From: Flammulina velutipes
Lineage: Eukaryota; Basidiomycota; Agaricomycetes; Agaricales; Physalacriaceae
Direction: 5' to 3'
DNA: 64,000 bases
NCBI GenBank assembly: GCA_011800155.1
Contig: CM022378.1
Span: 1,488,001 to 1,552,000 of the forward strand
Shown: one piece after another, positions 57,409 to 64,000 of the stretch
Layout of the letters: each line of letters starts with the position of its first letter
Numbering within the stretch: position 1 is the first letter of the stretch
Notes under the pieces: generated by a model
What the model was told of the DNA's origin: nothing
Seen by the model: only the letters and a program-made list of their open reading frames with translations
Databases searched by the model: none
Position numbers and translations under genes: made by a program

Positions 57409-58024
57409 GTCTGAGTCCAGCTTCAATGGCCCCATTCCCCAGGCCCACACAATGCCTTACTAGGGATTCCGCTTGGAAATATAGGCTCGAAAACGTTTGT
57501 GTTGATACACACTTGTATAGACTTGTCCTCAACGGTATGGATCGTTACCGATATATCTTTCTTCTTCATTCGCGCAGCACAAACATACTGCAGTAGCATA
57601 CATCATTGCGGTCCATCTACATATAACTTAGTAATATATTTCGCCAGTTCACCCACAGCATCTTGAAGTTGTTGTAGTCAAAGCATCATACGATTTTTCT
57701 TATACATAGACACACGCCACACAGATAGAAAAAAATCGCGAATCTTCCACAAATCGATGAGATACTTTGACTACGTTAGATCACTACTACTAAACTACTG
57801 AACGACTTTAAAAAAGAGAAACGATGGACGATGTGGAAGGTAACTAACACGGTGCATAAAAGGGATGGGGGGTACGACGATGCCCTAGACAAGTGGATAG
57901 GAAGGGGGAAATACGTTGGATGATGGATAAAAATACAACGGGCATCGAAGACTTTTCGAAAAACAACGACGACGACAGCAAACGAACAACAAAGCACCTA
58001 CAATCGACAACCGGGAGTAGACAA
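57409..58024. other. Intergenic region between converging genes
   Basis: 3' ends of DUF6535 gene 2 (plus) and the bZIP gene (minus). AT-rich, no coding signal. Confidence 0.4.
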
Positions 58025-59686
58025 TCAATGTGTGGGCAACACCGCCGCGCCCAAACCAGAAGACTTCAACACTCCCTCGTAAATCTCAGCGCGCACTCGC
58101 CATTGCTCCACCTGCATTTTGAGCTCTGCCAGCTCGGACTCGAGCGTCTGCTGGTACTCGAGCTTGCGCTTTCTTGATTTGCGCGCTGCTATGGTGTTCT
58201 GGCGTCGCTTGTACTCGATCTGCTGTGCATCGGTGGCGTTGAGCGGCAGATCGCCAAGCTCAAGCTCATCTTCGTCGTCAGCGAAGGCCTGCGCGCGAGT
58301 CCTTTTGCGAGCGAAGGACGTTGGCACCTCCTTGCGCGACGTAGCGGAGGGCGCGCGGTATTGACGTGACTGTGTGGGTGCGTCGAGGGGAACCATGGTG
58401 TCAGGCGTGATGTTTTTACGAGTGCCAGTAGGGACGCTTGATAGCTTGTCGTAATACCTGGGCTTGGGTGGGTTGTTGGACGACGGGTATAGAGAAGTCG
58501 CAGTAGGGTTGATGAAGTCCACAGCGGGAGACGTCGGTGACATCGTGTATAGCGTTGGAGCAGTCTCTGACAGCTTGGGAGCGGAGGAATCCAGCATGCT
58601 GATGTCCGTATTTCCGAACATGAAATCGTCTCCAAACAACGGCTCATCCTGGAAGAGAGGCGTCTCCAAGAAGTCGTTATACGGCGTGTCGAAAGGAGAG
58701 GTACCAAAGAAATCGAGGGAAGGAGTTCCACCCGGTCCCGTAAGGAAATCGTCGCCGGCGTCACTGAAGAGAGGCGACGTATCTCCTGCTATCATGTCAG
58801 ACTCCGGGATGAACAGGACGTGAGCGGGTAGAAATCACCTAAGATCTCGTCGAACTCTCTCGCAGCTTCTAGCTGCTCCGCAGTATGAGTTGAATCCTGC
58901 ATTGTATCGACAGGTGCTGCGGTCGTAGGAGGTGTAGATGTGGTCACGAAGTTATTCCGTGTAGATGCGTATTCCGGAAGGGGGGTTGATGAAGGTTGAG
59001 GGACTGGTGATGGTGATGCGTTAGATTGAAGGTTTCGTCGAGGGGCAGTATTGGGGGCTTTCGGAAGAATGGTAGGAATGCCATGTTGAGCGGCAAGATC
59101 GGGAACTCGCAATGAGCGATTGAATGGATTATTTAACGGTGCACGCCGAGGGGATGCCGCTGAGGTTGGTAAAACATCATTTCGAACAGTTGATAAAGGT
59201 GACGTGGACGACGGGTTTGCAGATACAGACGACTGAATCAGAGGCAGAAGGACATTTCGACCGGTTGGGGTAAAAGTGTTATTTCTGGCAGTAAAAATTG
59301 CGGGAGTGGTGGGTGGAGACTCGCAGGAGGGACTAGGCAGCGCAAATAAAGCTGACCCAGTACTAGGAAAGCTGTTTAACGTCGTCAGCGTCATATTCAT
59401 GGGTGCATCGCAAGCGGAGTGTGTGTGCCATGAAGTAACGCCTCGGTTCAACAAATGTAATGCTTCGAGCGTCTTCGTTCTGGCTGGCATTGGCATTGTG
59501 AAAAGTAGATCCGAAAGATCCAGAATTGGCACCAAAGCTTGACGACGACGAGTACGAGGTCGCTCTGGATGCCGCCACACACGTAGGCCACACACAACAG
59601 ACAGATAACAGGAAATAAGACTCACGAGGCAAACGGCCAGTGACTGCACTGGTGGGCGTTTGGGAAGAAAGGGAAATAGAAATCAT
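58025..59686 (-). CDS. Gcn4/CPC1-like bZIP transcription factor
   Basis: Exons 59626..59686, 58839..59564, 58025..58788; 516 aa if translation starts at 59686. Met at 59400 (MNMTLTTLNSFPST) is an alternative start within exon 2, giving about 400 aa. The C-terminal 60 residues are a bZIP: basic region YKRRQNTIAARKSRKRKLEY with the N-x2-A-A-x2-S-R pattern of the Gcn4 class, then a leucine-zipper-like helix (LESELAELKMQVEQWRVRAE). The central part is acidic and aromatic with Ser/Thr/Pro (PLFQDEPLFGDDFMFG), a likely activation domain. Gcn4-type factors induce amino-acid biosynthesis under starvation and bind TGACTC. An upstream ORF and TGACTC sites precede it (separate entries). Confidence 0.85.
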
Positions 59687-59727
59687 TCAATCAGCGTCGC
59701 GTGTTATAAGGCGCTTCCGATCCACTT

Positions 59728-59808
59728 TCAAACTCCGCCGCTGGATCCGTTTCCTTTCCGCGTACTGCCTTTCAGTGAAAGCTGTCCTTCCCTGGCGCTC
59801 GTACACAT
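59728..59808 (-). promoter_or_regulatory. Upstream ORF in the bZIP leader
   Basis: ATG at 59808 opens a 26-codon ORF that ends TGA at 59728, 41 bp before the next ATG (59686). Gcn4 homologues are classically controlled by such upstream ORFs through reinitiation, so this fits translational control. The transcription start is not known; the ORF matters only if it is transcribed. Confidence 0.5.
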
Positions 59809-59874
59809 TTTTTAACGGTGCAGGGAAAATCAAAGCGTTAAAAAACTGTATTTTGGCCGCTCGAATATCGTTCA

Positions 59875-59913
59875 GAGTCAGTTCACGGCCCCTTGCCGCC
59901 AAGCGTCGAGTCA
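59875..59913 (-). promoter_or_regulatory. Two TGACTC elements upstream of the bZIP gene
   Basis: GAGTCA at 59875..59880 and 59908..59913 (TGACTC on the gene strand) match the Gcn4 recognition element and could serve autoregulation. More sites lie further out: 60321 and 60996 (GAGTCA), 60351 (TGACTC) and TGAGTCA at 61011, close to the divergent acetyltransferase gene. Confidence 0.45.
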
Positions 59914-61072
59914 GTCAATGATGAATCATCCAACAGCTGCGGCTCCGAGCTTCCTGCCGCAGCATGACAAAGATCCTGCCGAGTAGATGGATATCACCCG
60001 ACGTGGTCGGTGGAACGCGCCCATATGGGCGCTATCACACCGCCTTCATCACAGACACAGGTTCTTGACATGGATCTCCTCGCACACCGGAGATGCATGT
60101 CTTGGAGCCCCACATTGGGCAAGCAAGGGGGTTAGTAAATGGCCAGAATTTGAAGGCCGACGGCGGCAATATCAGTCAGATCCCAAAGACAAGGCCCATC
60201 TCAAAGCGCGCCACAACCACACTGCGCCACAATAAGCGCAATGTTGATGGGGGGCAAGGAAGAGAGAACGCCCCAGAATCAAGGGAGTGCCAGTCCTTTT
60301 ATACCCGGACTCATGGCCTTGAGTCAATGCGACGCGTCAGTCCCGTGATGTGACTCGGTCGCGTTGGCTTGATCGGGATCCGGTTGCGCCGCACTTGCTG
60401 CACACCGCAGTGGCCATCTCATCGGCCCAAGTACCGGCTCAATACAGCTCTACTTATCCCGGTAATCTGCTGGAAAACCAAGAGAATTCACGGATCCAAT
60501 CTGCGCCACATGGGAGCATCAGTCCACCCCATCGTACTGCCTTCTTCCCAACCCCAGAATTATCACCTCGGAGTACGTTCTTTACAACAAGGCATCCAGA
60601 GATAAGCACGCTCGTGGGATAATTGAAAGTGTATCCCGATTCCCTCCCGATTCCGTTATGTATGTGAATTCAACGTAAGTAACATACACAACTAAAGCCG
60701 ACCGCCTCCGATTGAGATCCTCGGAGCAATGCAACACGTATAAAGTGACGTTTAGACGCCTTCAAAAACCCTTAGTGGAAGAGAATACACACACGCGCCA
60801 GCGTCCCGTGACCGCATGCGAACACGGAAACTCCCATTCCCGTATCCTAAACCCTGCCCCCGCTGTCAGATCGCACCCTAAACCGTTGACACTAAGCTTA
60901 CAGGACAGTTTGTTGTGGGAGGACTTGGAAACCATTGTTACTGTAGCGGATGAACCTCCGAAGCACGTCCAAATCGCTATCTGCCAGTGAGGAACGAGTC
61001 AATGGGGTGATGAGTCACACGATCCAAGGTGTTGAAAAGGAGACATGGATCGAGAGATACTAGACCAGAAAT
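59914..61072. other. Divergent intergenic region (bZIP / acetyltransferase)
   Basis: Promoter region for both genes, with several TGACTC/TGAGTCA sites. Plus-strand open frames here (60350..60622 and others) have no family-like features. Confidence 0.4.
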
Positions 61073-61807
61073 ATGTCGCCCCGATCGCCCTTCCACGTCG
61101 AGCTGGAAAGCGAACGCGTCAAGGTCGTCCCCTTCGACGTGAGTTTTCGCCAGACCTCAGAGAGCCGCATACTTAGCTTAACACTCATCCAGCTCTCCAT
61201 CCATGTACGCCTCTTACTCGACGCCAGGCCTCCAGACAGCATATACGACCTATTACCTCTTGGGCCCTTCAAAGACGAAGAGCACTTCCGGACATCCTTC
61301 TGGATACCCCGCATCGAAACACGCCCCAACGAAGCATGTCTTTTCGCCGTGTACGACAAGACGCGCTCTAGCTTCGCAGGCATCATCGGATACCTCAACA
61401 CGTCGTTCGCCAACATGAGCACCGAGATCGGATTCGTCGTTATCATGCCATCTTTCCAGCGGACCCATGTTACCAGCAACGCAGTGGGCCTGCTCATGCG
61501 GTACGCCTTGGAGCTTCCGGGGAACGGCGGGATGGGGATGCGTCGGCTCGTGTGGCATGCCACGACGGTGAATCCGAAGAGCGTACACACTGCCAAGAGA
61601 ATGGGGTTCCAACAGGAGGGGATACTGCGCTGGCATATGATGCTGCGTTGTGAAGATGCCAAAGGCGGGAATGGGAAACCATTGCGTAAAGGAGACCCCA
61701 GAGCGTCTTTTGTTGGGCGGGATACTGTACTCCTTAGTGTGTGTTGGGACGATTGGGAGGCTGGTGTGAGAAAGTTGGTCGAGGAGACAATGGCGCGGGA
61801 GAGGTGA
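61073..61807 (+). CDS. GNAT acetyltransferase (RimJ/RimL-like)
   Basis: Exon 1 61073..61138, 54-bp in-frame intron, exon 2 61193..61807; 226 aa. HVELESERVKVVPF opens like RimJ/RimL-type acetyltransferases. Then come the beta strand FAGIIGYLNTS, TEIGFVVIMPSFQRTHVTSNAVGLLMRYAL (motif A region) and VWHATTVNPKSVHTAKRMGFQQEGILR, the classic N-x3-SxxxxxxxGF motif of this family. It transfers acetyl from acetyl-CoA to a protein N-terminus or small amine; substrate unknown. Fungal members are often annotated only by fold. Confidence 0.85.
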   Translation: MSPRSPFHVELESERVKVVPFDVSFRQTSESRILSLTLIQLSIHVRLLLDARPPDSIYDLLPLGPFKDEEHFRTSFWIPRIETRPNEACLFAVYDKTRSSFAGIIGYLNTSFANMSTEIGFVVIMPSFQRTHVTSNAVGLLMRYALELPGNGGMGMRRLVWHATTVNPKSVHTAKRMGFQQEGILRWHMMLRCEDAKGGNGKPLRKGDPRASFVGRDTVLLSVCWDDWEAGVRKLVEETMARER

Positions 61808-61917
61808 ACCCTTTCCGATCAGATAGTATTGCTGGCGTTTGTAATGGAAAACATTAGAAGGGACGGGAGAATAGGCGTGTTGTTCATATGCACGATACAT
61901 TGAAGTCTGAAGGAAGG

Positions 61918-62822
61918 TTAAGCAGGAATGACGAGAAGATACTCATGTCCCTCCAATAATGATCCAAGCGGCCAATCTCCGTGGATATGCTCGAATTCCT
62001 TGAGTGCGGCCAGAGGTTCGTCATGGGAAACGTAAAAGTTTGTGTCAACTGAGCAAACGGTACCGCTCGTTGCCTCCGAATCAGCTTCGAAGAGTGACCC
62101 GTGAAGACGACCACCTGCGATATAGGGAACCGTGGAGAAGCGTAGAATGTCTGGAACGTGCTCCTTCATAAAATCAAGATTGATCTCAGTAAACGGTCTT
62201 CCTAAAAACGAAAGAATCAGTCTCTCAGGAGAACACAAGTTGGGAATCCTTGCAAACCTGTACGTTTCGCCAAAGCAAGAAGTGCCCCAGGATGGGAAGA
62301 AGCTACTCCAAACGCACTAACGTTTCGTGTTGCACCAGGGAGCTGGCGCAATAGGCGAGCCGCGATGCCTCTTCGGCGATAACGAGCATCCACCACCAGT
62401 TGCGTCACCCAGCAGATGTTCGTCTCTACAGATAGGATGAGCTTATGCTGAGAAATAAGTAAGGAAAGAAGGTCACCTTGGCCGTAGGCCCAGAAAGACG
62501 CGAATGCATGCCCAATCAGCTGTCCATTCAGTGTGCAAACGGACAGTACGGTATTCCCCGGATCCACAAGGCACTGGGAAGTGAGTCTTCGAGCGTTTAC
62601 TTTGATTCTTTGACCTAGTAGAATTTCATGAGTTTGTTGCTCGAACGAATGTCGGATATCTGCGCCACATGAGAACGCACCCGGTTTGAATGGTTTGGGC
62701 GCATTTCGGTGCCATACTCCATAGTTGTTATTGAAGTTCTCAACACATTGAGGGATTAAATCGTTGATGCGAGGGTTAGTTCCGTCCACCAAGTCGAACT
62801 GGTAGAACGTTTCCAGTGACAT
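61918..62822 (-). CDS. GNAT-like acetyltransferase, three exons
   Basis: Exons 62477..62822, 62258..62425, 61918..62201; 265 aa. Introns are 51 and 56 bp. After a long N-terminal region the strand TVLSVCTLNGQLIGHAFASF leads into VTQLVVDARYRRRGIAARLL, GNAT motif A with the acetyl-CoA pyrophosphate-binding R-R-x-G-I-A loop, followed by ASSHPGALLALAKRTGRPF. The C-terminus (EFEHIHGDWPLGSLLEGHEYLLVIPA) is also seen in a fungal-specific GNAT subgroup, from memory. It converges on the other acetyltransferase with 110 bp between stops, but the two proteins are not close relatives. Substrate unknown. Confidence 0.75.
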
Positions 62823-63450
62823 GGAGGTCAGAGTCAGAGATTATTGATCGAACACGTGAGGGCGATCGATCCTAAGGTTAGGGCTTGCTCTTGTTTTCTG
62901 ACAGCCATGTCCTCTGTGGCGCTGATTCCAATGCTCGATATCCAGTATCTCTACCAGCTTGGAGTACCTGCGCTCGCTCCTCCTCATCGTCAAAACCAGT
63001 ACAAACCTGAACAGGAATGCCTAGGATCTGAAAAGAAGGGGGAAAGGCGGGCTCGAAAGGAAGAAAGGTGTGCAGTGTTTTACTTTCCCGGGGACTGCAC
63101 TGACCAGGCTGCAGAGGATTAAAAGGATATGACACAAGCAGAATGCATTGATCCTACGCATCCATCGCGTCGACTGGAACAATACTACAGATGTCACAAT
63201 ACACGCATCGACCGCCAGCTGCAAAAAAGGTTATCCTAACTGGTCACTTTGGTATGGCTTCGCAGAAGAAGAAGGATTGCTGAACATTGGCATCTAAGGG
63301 CATGTCTTCATATTTATCTGACGCGTCGTTAACTGACGACGATCCATCCCGTCCAGCTCATCTCTGGATTGCGATTGTATCGAAATCCGCTTGAGGACTT
63401 TGTGTACGTCAGTGGTCTGCACTATTGTTTGACCACATGACTTGGTGCGT
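62823..63450. other. Intergenic region, nothing recognised
   Basis: Between the acetyltransferase start and the F-box E promoter. No supported feature. Confidence 0.35.
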
Positions 63451-63497
63451 ATTCGAACAATGGTCGGCGACAATGGACTTTGGTCGACGCGCGCGCC
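63451..63497 (+). promoter_or_regulatory. Shared F-box promoter module, copy E
   Basis: ATTCGAACAATGG (63451..63463), GACAATGG (63469..63476), GACGCGCGCGCC (63486..63497), then ACACTATTTGAG at about 63503. Start codon at 63566. The clearest copy of the module. Confidence 0.8.
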
Positions 63498-63565
63498 AGG
63501 CGACACTATTTGAGAGCGCCTTCATCTGGGTTCTCTCCTACCGTCACTCCCCCTGCACTTCAACG

Positions 63566-64000
63566 ATGTCTTCTAGGTACGTATTCGGATCTTCAGCCTC
63601 GAATTTATGCTTATCACCTCCTAGCACCACTCAAACACGTTCATCAGCCATTGACACCATCTTGAACGACGATTGTCTCCGACAAATATTCAATTTCGCT
63701 TCTTCCGGATGGGATTCAGCGACGGCAGTAGCCATTAGTCAGGTATCGCGTTACTGGCGGAATGTTTCCCTGTCGACCCCGGAGATGTGGACACAAATTC
63801 CCATCGACGAAAAGTCCATCGACCAATCGCAGTCCCGCCCCGCCATACGCAGGCGACCCAGGGCATGCCCTCAACCATGGATTTTCTTCCCCACAGTCGC
63901 TCTCATGCTTCAACGCTCCTCCCCGTACCCCATCGACATCCGTATCGACATTCCTGCATACGGAAGCTCGCGCGCATGGTTCAGGCCTTTCTACATCGAT
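63566..64000 (+). CDS. F-box/LRR-like protein, paralogue E (cut by window end)
   Basis: Exon 1 63566..63576 (11 nt), 48-bp intron 63577..63624, exon 2 from 63625 continues past the window edge. The visible 129 residues carry the F-box (AIDTILNDDCLRQIFNFASS ... VSRYWRNVSLSTPEMW) and the next conserved block (FFPTVALMLQRSSPYPIDIR; AYGSSRAWFRPFYID). It is very close to paralogue C in coding region, intron and promoter. The only plus-strand member of the five. Confidence 0.85.
   Translation, partial: MSSRYVFGSSASNLCLSPPSTTQTRSSAIDTILNDDCLRQIFNFASSGWDSATAVAISQVSRYWRNVSLSTPEMWTQIPIDEKSIDQSQSRPAIRRRPRACPQPWIFFPTVALMLQRSSPYPIDIRIDIPAYGSSRAWFRPFYID

Noticed and set aside
59914..61072. tRNA or other small RNA gene in the bZIP/acetyltransferase gap
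   Set aside because: No cloverleaf or A/B box pair could be made out by eye.

Overview
The window looks like nuclear DNA of a mushroom-forming basidiomycete (Agaricomycetes). The basis is the gene structure (dense GT-AG introns of about 44-61 bp), two class I hydrophobins, large DUF6535-type membrane proteins, an agaric-type F-box/leucine-rich family, and lineage-specific families of unknown function. No rRNA, tRNA, CRISPR array or recognisable transposase was found. All gene models were spliced by eye from reading frames and splice signals, without transcripts or database searches.

Layout. 0-7 kb: a large orphan-family protein, a four-helix membrane protein, a cytidine-deaminase-like gene and an F-box/LRR gene. 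7-17 kb: F-box paralogue A, a truncated DUF6535 pseudogene, a 14-exon C2H2 zinc-finger gene, a decayed gene and F-box B. 17-20.8 kb: hydrophobin 1 followed by repeat element R1. 21-29 kb: a 20-exon coiled-coil gene, another F-box gene and a 13-exon TDT/SLAC1-type anion transporter. 30.6-33.1 kb: R2, a near-identical copy of R1 lying 12,300 bp away. 34.7-39.5 kb: an intact DUF6535 gene and F-box C. 40.8-45.7 kb: a heptad-repeat protein, decayed tandem genes and hydrophobin 2. 46-49.3 kb: R4 (5' fragment only), a protein kinase and R3 (internally deleted R). 49.8-57.4 kb: a hendecad-repeat protein, F-box D and a second intact DUF6535 gene. 58-62.8 kb: a Gcn4-like bZIP gene with upstream ORF and TGACTC sites, and two GNAT acetyltransferases. 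63.5 kb to the end: the 5' part of F-box E.

Much of the window is a patchwork of local duplications. Five F-box paralogues (A-E) share not only coding sequence and a first intron but also a promoter: AACAATGG/ACAATGG motifs (Sox/HMG-box-type core) next to a GCGCGCGC tract. Three of them sit beside DUF6535 copies. Both hydrophobins lie beside an R element. The R family (R1, R2 intact; R3 internally deleted; R4 5' end only) encodes an unrecognised acidic protein and keeps a 3' hairpin of 13 paired positions in every copy that has a 3' end, including R3, which has lost most of its coding region. R and the shared F-box promoter are the best candidates here for something undescribed.
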